Shown here piece after piece: positions 36,494-45,348 of a DNA stretch of 64,000 bases. The DNA comes from CAWCUK01 sp963798775 (GTDB taxonomy: Bacteria; Bacteroidota; Ignavibacteria; Ignavibacteriales; Ignavibacteriaceae): the NCBI GenBank assembly GCA_963798775.1, contig CAWCUK010000001.1, positions 186,001 to 250,000 on the forward strand. Reading direction: 5' to 3'. The notes under the pieces are model-generated. The model ran no database searches, was not told the DNA's origin, and saw only the letters and a program-made list of their open reading frames with translations. The translations under genes were made by a program, and so were the position numbers. How positions within the stretch are numbered: position 1 is the stretch's first letter; every line of letters starts with the position of its first letter.

Positions 36494-37486
36494 TTAAGCT
36501 ACATGTTTTAAGCCTTCAGGTTTATTTATCCAGACTTCATTATCCGGTAATTTCGCTTTCGGCATTCCGTTAACAAATCGCTCGGGATTGGCTTTGTAAG
36601 CTTTTTGATAAATTCTATTTCTCTTTTCAACAACTTCATCTACAAAATTATAATGAACCATCTCCGGAGTTAACATTGCGATTCCCGAATGTCTGTGCTC
36701 CTTGTTGTACCAAGAGAAAAAGTCCCGGCAGTGCGATCTTGCATCTTCAATAGAGCCAAAGTTCTCTGGAAAATCGGGACGATATTTCAAAGTTTTGAAA
36801 GCTGATTCAGAATAAGGATTATCATTAGAAACGTGTGGCCTTGAATGTGTTTTTGTTACTCCTAGATCGGCCAACAGATGTCCAACTTGATTAGATTTCA
36901 TTGAGGAACCTCTATCGGCGTGCAAAGTAAGCTGATCCGGCTTTATTCTTTGCTTGAAACAACTCTCTGCTATAAGGTCTTCGGCAAGTTCTGCCGATTC
37001 TCTATAGGCAACCATCCAGCCTACAACATATCGTGTATATACGTCCATAATCTTGTAGAGATAGTAATATGTCCACTTCTTCGGGCCTTTTAGTTTTGTT
37101 ATATCCCAAGACCATAACTGGTTGGGTCTTGTAGCCAATAATTCCGGTCGGCTATAGTTTCCGGCTATTTTCTGCCTTCGCTGAACGTTCTGCAGATTTC
37201 TCTCAAGTATCCGGTAGATTGTACGCTCAGAGCAGTAATAGCGACCTTCATCGAGAAGTATGTGGAATATCTCACCCGGAGCCATATCGCAAAAACGATC
37301 GCTGTTGACAATGTCGAGAATCTTCTGTTCTTCATCTTCGCTCAGCTTTCTCGGTGAGGGTTTCCTCATAACCCGTGGCTTTAACTTTATGCCGGTCGAT
37401 CTGTAATAGCTTGATCGTGCAACACCAAGAGCTTCACATAGTTCTGCCTTTGTTAGTCCTTTTGTACCCGAATATTCAGTTATCAT
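36494..37486 (-). CDS. IS3-family transposase OrfB (DDE integrase core)
   Basis: 330 residues. The N-terminal HTH_21-like region is followed by the rve catalytic core with the acidic triad: Asp in LWSWDITKLKGP, Asp in LTLHADRGSSMKSN and Glu in YSESAFKTLKYRP. HRHSGIAMLTPEMVHY near the C-terminus is typical of the family. The frame can be fused to OrfA by a -1 shift, which gives an OrfAB transposase. An in-frame ATG allows separate translation. Confidence 0.92.
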   Translation of the reverse strand: MITEYSGTKGLTKAELCEALGVARSSYYRSTGIKLKPRVMRKPSPRKLSEDEEQKILDIVNSDRFCDMAPGEIFHILLDEGRYYCSERTIYRILERNLQNVQRRQKIAGNYSRPELLATRPNQLWSWDITKLKGPKKWTYYYLYKIMDVYTRYVVGWMVAYRESAELAEDLIAESCFKQRIKPDQLTLHADRGSSMKSNQVGHLLADLGVTKTHSRPHVSNDNPYSESAFKTLKYRPDFPENFGSIEDARSHCRDFFSWYNKEHRHSGIAMLTPEMVHYNFVDEVVEKRNRIYQKAYKANPERFVNGMPKAKLPDNEVWINKPEGLKHVA

Positions 37487-37515
37487 TTTTATTAGTAGCT
37501 CCTTCTGATTTACTT

Positions 37516-37962
37516 CTATTTGTCCGGTTGAATCATTTTTGAAATTTTTTTTTGTATCTCGATAAGCAATTCCGATTTAGCTAATTTCTTTTCGGTTCGT
37601 TTTAATTCCTTTTTTAGTTTTTTTACTTCATCTTCTAATTCTTCACGGCTTTTCTTCTTTTTGCCGGTCTTATTTTTATCAGAAGATTCCCGGGAAAACT
37701 TTTTCTCCCATTTCCTTACCATCGAATAATAGATGCCTTCTTTGCGCAGATAATCGCCTATTTGTCCGTTACCCGATGAGCGTAGTGACGATATTTCGTC
37801 GACAACTTTCCGTTTGTAGCCCTCGGTATAATGGCGGCGTTTGGGACGGGAGGTTACTTCCGGATTTGGCCTAACATCAGAAACTCCAGTCGCCCTACGG
37901 GCTCCTTCCGTTTCTGATGTTATGTTCCCGGTATCCTTTTCTTTACTAATTGGGGTAGTCAA
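37516..37962 (-). CDS. IS3-family transposase OrfA (helix-turn-helix protein)
   Basis: 148 residues from a TTG start with AAGGAG 7-8 nt upstream. The HTH region (about 40-90) includes RRHYTEGYKRKVVDEISSLR and GIYYSMVRKWEKKF. A leucine-zipper-like coiled coil follows (KSREELEDEVKKLKKELKRT). It provides DNA binding and oligomerisation for the transposase. The 39 or so N-terminal residues before the HTH are low-complexity and unusual for OrfA. Confidence 0.85.
   Translation of the reverse strand: MTTPISKEKDTGNITSETEGARRATGVSDVRPNPEVTSRPKRRHYTEGYKRKVVDEISSLRSSGNGQIGDYLRKEGIYYSMVRKWEKKFSRESSDKNKTGKKKKSREELEDEVKKLKKELKRTEKKLAKSELLIEIQKKISKMIQPDK
37545..37553 (-). promoter_or_regulatory. Poly-A programmed -1 frameshift site of the IS3 element
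   Basis: A run of nine A on the coding strand (ACAAAAAAAAATTTC) lies about 30 nt before the orfA stop. Shifting -1 here enters the orfB frame without meeting a stop (reading KFQKNDSTGQIEVNQKELLI up to the OrfB Met). This is the known way IS3 elements make the OrfAB transposase. Confidence 0.65.
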
Positions 37963-37983
37963 TTCTTTGCTCCTTTTTGCCCT

Positions 37984-40188
37984 CTAATTTAATAGTATTT
38001 GTCTTAGCAATTTTGTCTCACCAATATAGGCAGAGAGGGCTGTTTCTCTTGTCCATCTAGTTTCATCAAGAGTTGAACTATTAAATTCGTCTGACCAAAC
38101 AAGCAGGTATTCACTCTGAGGCTCTTCAATATCACTTATTTTACGAGGTAACAATTGATACCCGGTACTGTAAGGCGCCGCGTTATCATACTGACTTACA
38201 ATCGCTGTCACCGAAACTTCACCAGTTGGAATTTGTGTTCCAATAATATCAACATCATTATCAATTCTTAATGTTATGCTTCCGGTTCCGTCAGTTAATG
38301 TATAATTATTATTGCTTGCAAATGATCCGGTTTCTGAAAATGTTGCATGCTCAATTTTAATAAGCATTCCTTCATATTCTTCTAAATCATTCCAAGTTTG
38401 ATTTATAACTTGATTAATTGTTACAGTTTCCGGATCAACGGCATTATCACTGCTGTTTACAGTAACAAATGAATTATCCGCATTATAGATAATCTCTGTA
38501 AGTCCATTATAAAAGCCTAAAGGACTTATTATTGTTATGTCATCACCAATTTGCAAACCGGTAATTAAGTTATTTCCATAAACGGCAATTCCGGCAGTTC
38601 CATCTTGAATATAGGCAGGCCCGGCGCTTCCGAATTCTTGAGCAGCCGTGACTATACCACTTACAGTTACAGTTGAATTTAATAACTGCGGGCTTCCATT
38701 AGAATCATTTCTTCTGATGGATGCGATAGTCCGAACATTATTTGTCGCAGTAACTTGAAAATCTGATACTACAGGGAAATGGTCAGAAGCAGATTCTGAA
38801 TCGTTAAGCCATAAACCATAATTAGCTAATGTTGATTGAGGGAGACTGTTAGTATAAAGGACAAAAGAATTTTGAAGTTCTAAAACCGATCCTGTATACA
38901 ACATATAGTCTAAACGTCCTTTGCTAAAACTACCAGGGGAATTTCCGATACCTTGAGTGAAAGTCATTGGCAATTCTGTTACAAAAGGTTTTGCGTCCAT
39001 TAAATCTGTGCCATTCCAGTCGGGAGTAAAATCACTCCCATAAATATTTTCATTCACTATATCACCAGTTAACAGAGTTGTAACTTGTTGAGGATCTCCG
39101 ACAAAATTCATATCTCCTAAAATTATAATTGGGGAACCTTCGGATAATGTAACTAGGCCGCCGGGATTTTTTGCCTCTCTTATGAACGCCATAATTGCAT
39201 CTACTTCATCCTGACGTGCAGCATCATTATCACAGCAAGGTGGATGAGCTACCACTACTAACGCGTCTGTATCATAATCGGGCCTTAAGTCAAGTAAGAA
39301 AACTCCATTACCAAAACTACCGGCCGACCATGAGTTTTTTATTTTATATCTTGTAACAATTATGTTATCAGCAATCTGGGCACCATTCCAGCTTTTACCT
39401 TGCGGTGATGGAAGCATCTCCTCAAGACGAACAGCAGCTTCATCACCTGAATGGTTATAGATTTCAACCAAACCGATTATATCCGGATCAATAACATTAT
39501 ACAATCTTTCAAAGATCGGTTTATTCGCTTCTTCAAAAAAACCATCGAACTCAACATTTTGAGATAATACACGTAAATGCTCGGCAGATTTTTTTTCAAA
39601 TGAATATAAAGGAAGAGGATCAAGATTTCCTTTTTGAAAAGAATATGATATCGCATCAGTTGAGGCGCCGCCAACAGCTGATTCATCGGCAAATATTAAT
39701 TTAATATTATCTGAACTGAAAAGGTTACTACTATTTATTACCGCATTTCGACTCATTGAAACTTCAAACCAATCTGAATCAACCGTAGGAGATGTAACCA
39801 TAAACATTTCTTCAAAAGATACATCATTTTGAGAACCGCCTCTGTAAGCAGTTCCTTTTCTCAGTCCAAAATTAATAACTATTTCTGCCCCAATGCCATT
39901 CTTTGAATATCCGGTTGAGGAGTTATTATCAGAATCTAAATAAAACTTAACCCCATCTTTAGCTTGCAACGAATAAACTAATTCACTTTTAAAATAGATG
40001 AATAAAAATTTATCATCGTTTGTAACCTTAAAGCTTTGGAGAGAAATTCCTGATGAACTTCCGGACGCAGTCCAAGAAGCTTGTACACTTTGCCAATCAT
40101 TATGATTTTCATCCAGAAAAATTCTACTCTGGGAAAAGTAAGTTGCAGGTATTAATAGAAATAAAATTATGTACAAAAAAACTTTCAT
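37984..40188 (-). CDS. Truncated second copy of the EEP-GH16 exoprotein (lacks GH16 and T9SS tail)
   Basis: About 734 residues, nearly identical to the first two thirds of the protein at 24600: same signal peptide, same CBM9-like module, and a complete EEP nuclease domain (GDMNFVGDP, SDHFPVV) and OB-like module. The GH16 domain is cut after LVWSDEFNSSTLDETRWTRE, and the last 19 or so codons come from junction and IS3 sequence. Without the sorting tail the product should reach the periplasm by Sec but not leave by T9SS. The start is ATG at 40188 after GGAGG, as in the parent copy. Confidence 0.82.
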   Translation of the reverse strand: MKVFLYIILFLLIPATYFSQSRIFLDENHNDWQSVQASWTASGSSSGISLQSFKVTNDDKFLFIYFKSELVYSLQAKDGVKFYLDSDNNSSTGYSKNGIGAEIVINFGLRKGTAYRGGSQNDVSFEEMFMVTSPTVDSDWFEVSMSRNAVINSSNLFSSDNIKLIFADESAVGGASTDAISYSFQKGNLDPLPLYSFEKKSAEHLRVLSQNVEFDGFFEEANKPIFERLYNVIDPDIIGLVEIYNHSGDEAAVRLEEMLPSPQGKSWNGAQIADNIIVTRYKIKNSWSAGSFGNGVFLLDLRPDYDTDALVVVAHPPCCDNDAARQDEVDAIMAFIREAKNPGGLVTLSEGSPIIILGDMNFVGDPQQVTTLLTGDIVNENIYGSDFTPDWNGTDLMDAKPFVTELPMTFTQGIGNSPGSFSKGRLDYMLYTGSVLELQNSFVLYTNSLPQSTLANYGLWLNDSESASDHFPVVSDFQVTATNNVRTIASIRRNDSNGSPQLLNSTVTVSGIVTAAQEFGSAGPAYIQDGTAGIAVYGNNLITGLQIGDDITIISPLGFYNGLTEIIYNADNSFVTVNSSDNAVDPETVTINQVINQTWNDLEEYEGMLIKIEHATFSETGSFASNNNYTLTDGTGSITLRIDNDVDIIGTQIPTGEVSVTAIVSQYDNAAPYSTGYQLLPRKISDIEEPQSEYLLVWSDEFNSSTLDETRWTRETALSAYIGETKLLRQILLN

Positions 40189-40213
40189 CTGAACCTCCAT
40201 ATCGATTAGAATT

Positions 40214-40239
40214 AAGAGCGACTTTTTAAAATCGCTCTT
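40214..40239. promoter_or_regulatory. Duplicated leader hairpin of the truncated EEP copy
   Basis: AAGAGCGA/TCGCTCTT, the same stem as at 27967-27992 with one loop difference, 26 bp before the start codon. The stem is unchanged while the loop differs, which fits a constrained RNA or operator. Confidence 0.5.
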
Positions 40240-40301
40240 TTCATTTCTAAACTAAATTAAATTTCAATGTTTTCATTCGTTTTTGAGATTGAGTAATTCA
40301 G

Positions 40302-40388
40302 TTATTTCAACAACGTCATTTTACGAACTTGAATAAAATTTCCAGCTTGTATTTTGTAAATATAAAATCCGCTTGCCAGGCCGCTTGC
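40302..40388 (-). pseudogene. Orphan T9SS sorting-tail fragment
   Basis: Minus-strand reading gives LASGFYIYKIQAGNFIQVRK and MTLLK then stop, matching the end of the C10 protease gene at 28064. The rest of the gene is missing; array sequence abuts at 40389. It shows that the duplication included the 3' end of a protease-like gene. Confidence 0.75.
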
Positions 40389-41716
40389 ACCCTTCCTTCG
40401 TAGAAGGAAAATTATTGTAGTAACATATTATTACCGGGATTCCATAATCCTTGTAGAGGATTGATTATTCCTTTTATTCGGCAGTTACTAAAAATATTCC
40501 GCAATCCTTTGTCGAACATCTACGATGTTCATTCGACTCTCATCTTATTTTTTTCTACAATAATTGAACATCTACGATGTTATGATTATTAGGCGGGTTT
40601 GGCTTCGTAATAACAACTAATAATGAATAATTTTATGCAAGAATTTGAGAGACTATCTACTCTACGATGTTCATTCGACTCTCATCTTATTTTTTTCTAC
40701 AATAATTGAACATCTACGATGTTATGATTATTAGGCGGGTTTGGCTTCGTAATAACAACTAATAATGAATAATTTTATGCAAGAATTTGAGAGACTATCT
40801 TGAATGAGTAATTCTGAAGGAGTTAGGTTACAATTTATCATCAATAAAATTATCAAACTTTCTAATCAGAGAAAGCAAAAATATTTTCCTTCCTTCGTAG
40901 AAGGAAAATTATTGTAGTAACATATTATTACCGGGATTCCATAATCCTTGTAGAGGATTGATTATTCCTTTTATTCGGCAGTTACTAAGATTATTCCGCA
41001 ATCCTTTGTCGAATATCTACGATGTTCATTCGATTCTCATCTTATTTTTTTCTACAATAATTGAACATCTACGATGTTATAATTATTAGGCGGGTTTGGC
41101 TTCGTAATAACAACTAATAATGAATAATTTTATGCAAGAATTTGAGAGACTATCTGAGTTAGGTTACAATTTATCATCAATAAAATTATGAAACTTTCTA
41201 ATCAGAGAAAGCAAAAATATTTTCCTTCCTTCGTAGAAGGAAAATTATTGTAGTAACATATTATTACCGGGATTCCATAATCCTTGTAGAGGATTGATTA
41301 TTCCTTTTATTCGGCAGTTACTAAGATTATTCCGCAATCCTTTGTCGAATATCTACGATGTTCATTCGACTCTCATCTTATTTTTTTTACAATAATTGAA
41401 GATCTACGAAGTTATAATTATTAGGCGGGTTTGGCTTTGTAATAACAACTAATAATGAATAATTTTATGCAAGAATTTGAGAGACTACCTTGAATGAGTA
41501 ATTCTGAAGGAGTTAGGTTACAATTTATCATCAATAAAATTATGAAACTTTCTAATCAGAGAAAGCAAAAATATTTTCCTTCCTTCATAGAAGGAAAATT
41601 ATTGTAGTAACATATTATTACCGGGATTCCATAATCCTTGTAGAGGATTGATTATTCCTTTTATTCGGCAGTTACTAAGAATATTCCGCAATCCTTTGTC
41701 GAACATCTACGATGTT
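40389..41716. repeat. Noncoding tandem array of hairpin-rich units
   Basis: Four units begin with CCTTCCTTCGTAGAAGGAAA (fourth: CATAG) at 40391, 40888, 41224 and 41578; the spacing is 497, 336 and 354 bp. The first unit has an internal repeat of about 140 bp (40519 and 40657 onwards). Each unit has several perfect short stems with 3-5-nt loops holding TAG or CTA: TTCCTTC/GAAGGAA, AATCCT/AGGATT, GAACATC/GATGTTC and AACATC/GATGTT. No reading frame is conserved between units. The last unit is truncated at the GATGTT hairpin. Confidence 0.85.
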
Positions 41717-41860
41717 AAATTATTAGGATGCGAAAACTATGGCTTCGCATTGAACAATTGAAGAAAAATAAAAATATTTTTTTTCAAGCGTTTCTCAATC
41801 GTAGGCTTTTTTGTAATGATCTTTTTAACTTGAAATTATGTTTTAAATTTTATAGTTCTT

Positions 41861-42994
41861 TTATTTAACCGCATTTTCAATGTCGGCAATAAGGTCTTCA
41901 ATATCTTCAATTCCTACCGAGAAACGAACCAGACTATCTGTAATTCCCATTTTATCTCTATCTTCTTTTGGAACGGTTGCGTGAGTCATACTAGCGGGAT
42001 GGCTAATTAAACTTTCCACACCGCCGAGACTTTCTCCCAGAGTAAAAACCTTTACATTTTTAAGAAGTTTTTTCGCGAGTTCGCCATCTCCGAGATCGGC
42101 AGAGATCATTCCGCCGAAACCGCGCATTTGTTTTTTTGCCAGCTCATGCTGCGGATGAGAAGGAAGTCCCGGATAATAAACTTTTTTGGCAATTTTAGAA
42201 TCATTTAAAAAGTTAGCAAGTTTAAGAGCGTTTTGATTATGGCGTTCCATTCTAACGGCTAAAGTTTTTGTAGAACGAAGAATGAGCCAGCAGTCGAACG
42301 GAGAAGGGACACCGCCGGTAGCGTTTTGAATATATCTTAATCTCGCGTGATATTTTTCATTACTTGTAACCAGTATTCCGCCGATAACATCGCTGTGGCC
42401 GTTTATATATTTTGTCTGCGAATGAAGAACTATATCGCAGCCGAGAGTTAAAGGATTTTGAAAATACGGACTCATAAAAGTATTATCTACAACAGAAATT
42501 AAATTATGTTTTTTGCAAATTTCCGCCGCGCGGGAAAGATCGGTTAAAATAAGCATAGGGTTAGTAGGAGATTCAAGAAAAACCATTTTGGTATTTTCTT
42601 GAATCGCGTTTTCAATATTTGAAAAATCGGTTGTATCTACCCAAGAATAATTTAAACCGTAATCTTTCATAATTAATTCGAAGAGGCGGTAAGTTCCGCC
42701 GTAAACATTATTACAAACAATAATATGGTCGCCGGCTTTTACAAGTCCCATTAAAGCATGAGTAGCCGCTAGGCCGGAGGCAAAAGCGATTCCGAATTTA
42801 CCTTTTTCTAAAGCGGCAACATTAGCCTCTAAAGATTCACGAGTTAAATTTTGAGTTCGTCCGTATTCATAACCTTTATGTTTTCCTAATTCTTCCTGCG
42901 CGTAAGTAGAAGTTTGGTAAATTGGCGTAATTACCGCGCCGGTAACCGGATCAGGCTTTTGGCCCGCGTGTATCGCATCTGTTGAGAAACCCAT
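41861..42994 (-). CDS. metB: Cystathionine gamma-synthase/gamma-lyase
   Basis: 377 residues, trans-sulfuration PLP enzyme. It has GFSTDAIHAGQKPDPVTGAV at the N-terminus, YGRTQNLTRESLE, FASGLAATHAL, NVYGGTYRLF (PLP-stacking Tyr), VVDNTFMSPYF, the Schiff-base Lys in HSQTKYINGHSDV, and LISHPASMTHATVP. It lies 24 bp downstream of a cystathionine beta-synthase gene. This pairing fits reverse transsulfuration (homocysteine to cysteine), so gamma-lyase activity is as likely as gamma-synthase. AAAGGAAATTTT precedes the ATG. The hairpin array lies 145 bp downstream. Confidence 0.88.
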   Translation of the reverse strand: MGFSTDAIHAGQKPDPVTGAVITPIYQTSTYAQEELGKHKGYEYGRTQNLTRESLEANVAALEKGKFGIAFASGLAATHALMGLVKAGDHIIVCNNVYGGTYRLFELIMKDYGLNYSWVDTTDFSNIENAIQENTKMVFLESPTNPMLILTDLSRAAEICKKHNLISVVDNTFMSPYFQNPLTLGCDIVLHSQTKYINGHSDVIGGILVTSNEKYHARLRYIQNATGGVPSPFDCWLILRSTKTLAVRMERHNQNALKLANFLNDSKIAKKVYYPGLPSHPQHELAKKQMRGFGGMISADLGDGELAKKLLKNVKVFTLGESLGGVESLISHPASMTHATVPKEDRDKMGITDSLVRFSVGIEDIEDLIADIENAVK

Positions 42995-43018
42995 AAAATT
43001 TCCTTTTGTTATTTTTGA

Positions 43019-44386
43019 TTAAACAATATTTGTATGTTCAAGAATATCGTAACGAGTAACAATATCAACAATTCTTCCGTATTCAGTGACTAAAACCGCG
43101 GGAGAATCGCTTAAGTATTTTTTTACAACAGAAAGTTCGGTACGTTCATCAAGCGTTGGAAAACTAGGCCCCATAATTTCCTCAATCTTGGAATCGAGCA
43201 AATTAGGATTATCTAATAAACGGGACATAACTCTGGCTTCCCTTAAACTTCCGACAGATTCTCCGCCGTCAATAACAGGTAATTGTGAAAATCCTTGTTT
43301 ATTTAAAACTTCAACCGCAGTTCTTATACTATCTTTAGCTTTAAGATAAATTAATTCTTGTCGAACCCCGTCTTGTTTAGCCGCAGAAATATCTTTTAAT
43401 GTTCGTATTTCCGTAGGAAGAAGCCGTTTTTCTCTCATCCATTCGTCACTGTGGAATTTAGTTAAATATCTTTCGCCTGTATCGCAAACTACAAAAACAA
43501 CGACGGCATTTTCATCAAGATTTTTCGCAACTTCCAAAGTTATTCCCAAAATTGTACCTGTACTTCCGCCGCAAAAAATTCCTTCTTCGCGTGAAAGAAT
43601 TCTGGCATATTTGAAAGAATCAAAGTCAGTAATATTATAAACTTTATCGATGTATTGAAAATGGACATTGTTCGGAAGGCAGTCCTGGCCAATTCCCTCA
43701 ACTAAATATGGAGTGCCCGGAGGAAGGTTCCCGGTTTCTTTATAACTTTTAAAGATCGAACCATAAGGATCGGCGCCGATAATTTGTATATCGGGATTTT
43801 TTTCTTTTAAATATCTTCCAACTCCGCTAATTGTTCCGCCGGTTCCTATTCCCGCAATAAAATGAGTTATTTTTCCTTCTGTCTGTTCCCAAATTTCCGG
43901 ACCGGTAGTTTTATAATGCGCTTCCGGATTTGCCGGATTTGAATACTGATACATAAAAAGAGAATTAGGAGTTTCTTTATTTATTTTTTTCGCAACGGTA
44001 ATGTAATAATCGGGATGATCATGGCCGACAGCGTTTGAAACAACAATAACATCACCTCCGAGAGCTTTCAAATAATTTATTTTCTCTGAACTTACTTTAT
44101 CTGTTACTACAAAAATAGATTTATAACCTTTAACCGCGCAGGCCAAAGCAAGACCTATTCCGGTATTTCCGCTTGTTGCTTCAATTACAGTTCCGCCGGG
44201 TTTTATGTCGCCGTTTTTCTCGGCGGTTTCCAGCATGGAGATGCCGATACGGTCTTTAACGCTTCCACCGGGATTGAAAGATTCAAGCTTAGCGAAAATT
44301 TGAGGCTTTAATCCGGCATTTACCTTTTGCAGTTTTACAAGGGGAGTTTTGCCAATCGCGTCTAAAATATTATTGTAAAATTCCAT
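43019..44386 (-). CDS. cbs: Cystathionine beta-synthase with C-terminal CBS pair
   Basis: 455 residues. The fold-type II PLP domain (about 1-320) has the Schiff-base Lys in NPGGSVKDRIG, the loop SGNTGIGLA and the phosphate loop GIGTGGTISGVG. Two CBS domains follow (about 335-455, RTAVEVLNKQGFSQLPVIDG and SDSPAVLVTEYGRIVDIV), which may bind an adenosyl ligand. It condenses serine and homocysteine to cystathionine. The EGIGQDCLP motif fits CBS rather than plain cysteine synthase. It lies 40 bp after fmt in the def-fmt-cbs-metB unit. Confidence 0.9.
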   Translation of the reverse strand: MEFYNNILDAIGKTPLVKLQKVNAGLKPQIFAKLESFNPGGSVKDRIGISMLETAEKNGDIKPGGTVIEATSGNTGIGLALACAVKGYKSIFVVTDKVSSEKINYLKALGGDVIVVSNAVGHDHPDYYITVAKKINKETPNSLFMYQYSNPANPEAHYKTTGPEIWEQTEGKITHFIAGIGTGGTISGVGRYLKEKNPDIQIIGADPYGSIFKSYKETGNLPPGTPYLVEGIGQDCLPNNVHFQYIDKVYNITDFDSFKYARILSREEGIFCGGSTGTILGITLEVAKNLDENAVVVFVVCDTGERYLTKFHSDEWMREKRLLPTEIRTLKDISAAKQDGVRQELIYLKAKDSIRTAVEVLNKQGFSQLPVIDGGESVGSLREARVMSRLLDNPNLLDSKIEEIMGPSFPTLDERTELSVVKKYLSDSPAVLVTEYGRIVDIVTRYDILEHTNIV

Positions 44387-44426
44387 TATACTCCTTTTAA
44401 TTTCTGTATAATTTAAATAATCATTT

Positions 44427-45335
44427 TTATGATTGATTAAATGAAAATCCTCTTAAAAATTCGTCCGCTTTAAGTCTTTTTCTCCCCTCTTGCTGAAGCT
44501 CAAATATATTAAGAGAATTAATTCCGCATCCGATAAAAATATTTTTTTTATCATGTTTAATTTCTCCCGGTTTAAGAGAAACATTTTTTTCTACAGCTGA
44601 TTTATAAATCTTGAACAACTTATTATTATGAATAAAGAAAGCACCGGGATAAGGTGAGAGTCCTCTTATAAGATTATGAATATTTTCAGCAGAATCATTC
44701 CAGTTAATCTTTGCAGTTTCTTTTTTTATTTTTGGGGCCGGAGTCGCGAGTTCATCGTTCTGTTTCTTTAATTCAAAACTACCCGAATCAATAAGATTTA
44801 CTGTTTTCAAAACGGCTTCCGCACCAATAACACAAAGTTTATCGTGGAGCGTTTCAAGATTGTCGTCTTCTTCAATTTGTATTTTTTCTTGAAGATAAAG
44901 ATTCCCGGTATCAACTTTTTCGGCCAAAGCGAAAGTAGTTACGCCGGTTTCTTTTTCTCCCTTAATTAAAGCCCATTGAATCGGCGCGGCACCGCGATAT
45001 TTTGGAAGCAAAGAAGCATGAAGATTAAAAGATCCTTTTGAAGGAAGAGTAAAAACCTCCGGCGGTAAAATTCTAAACGCGACGATAACAAATAAATCCG
45101 CATCAAAATTTTTTAACTCTTCAACAAATTCAGGCGATTTTAACTTTGCGGGTTGAAGAACAGGAAGTCCATTTTCTAACGCGAATTGTTTAACCGGAGT
45201 AAAAGAAACCTTTTGCCCTCTTCCCCGCTCCTTATCAGGCGCGGTAACAACGGCAAGAACTTGATGTTTACTTTCTAATAAAATTTTAAGCGATGGAAGG
45301 GCAAAATCGGGTGTACCCATGAAGATTATTTTCAT
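44427..45335 (-). CDS. fmt: Methionyl-tRNA formyltransferase
   Basis: 302 residues, close to the family mean. The N-terminal formyl-transfer domain starts MKIIFMGTPDFALPSLKILL and contains the folate and active-site motif NLHASLLPKYRGAAPIQWAL (catalytic Asn/His). The C-terminal OB-like domain starts near KINWNDSAENIHNLIRGLSP and ends GRKRLKADEFLRG. It formylates initiator Met-tRNA. It follows def by 13 bp, the usual def-fmt pair. Confidence 0.97.
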   Translation of the reverse strand: MKIIFMGTPDFALPSLKILLESKHQVLAVVTAPDKERGRGQKVSFTPVKQFALENGLPVLQPAKLKSPEFVEELKNFDADLFVIVAFRILPPEVFTLPSKGSFNLHASLLPKYRGAAPIQWALIKGEKETGVTTFALAEKVDTGNLYLQEKIQIEEDDNLETLHDKLCVIGAEAVLKTVNLIDSGSFELKKQNDELATPAPKIKKETAKINWNDSAENIHNLIRGLSPYPGAFFIHNNKLFKIYKSAVEKNVSLKPGEIKHDKKNIFIGCGINSLNIFELQQEGRKRLKADEFLRGFSFNQS

Positions 45336-45348
45336 ACAGATTTAGTCA

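Larger units (their letters stand above)
36473..38020 (-). mobile_element. IS3-family insertion sequence
   Basis: About 1548 bp with two overlapping-phase transposase frames (orfA, orfB) and matching ends. Each end begins TGAGACAAAA reading inward (36473 rightwards; 38020 leftwards). No target-site duplication is seen: the left flank is a lipoprotein gene, and the right flank is the truncated EEP-GH16 copy after about 19 bp. This suggests an adjacent deletion after insertion. Both transposase frames are intact, so it may still be active. Confidence 0.8.
38040..40388 (-). repeat. Segmental duplication of 25793-28150
   Basis: About 2.35 kb nearly identical to the region that carries the 5' two thirds of the EEP-GH16 gene, its leader hairpin and the 3' end of the gene before it. 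Differences are scattered single bases, mostly synonymous or conservative. Homology ends at the IS3 flank on one side and at the hairpin array on the other. Confidence 0.9.

Noticed and set aside
40389..41716. CRISPR array
   Set aside because: Units are hundreds of bases long and the sequence between hairpins is repeated as well, so there are no unique spacers; no cas genes are nearby.
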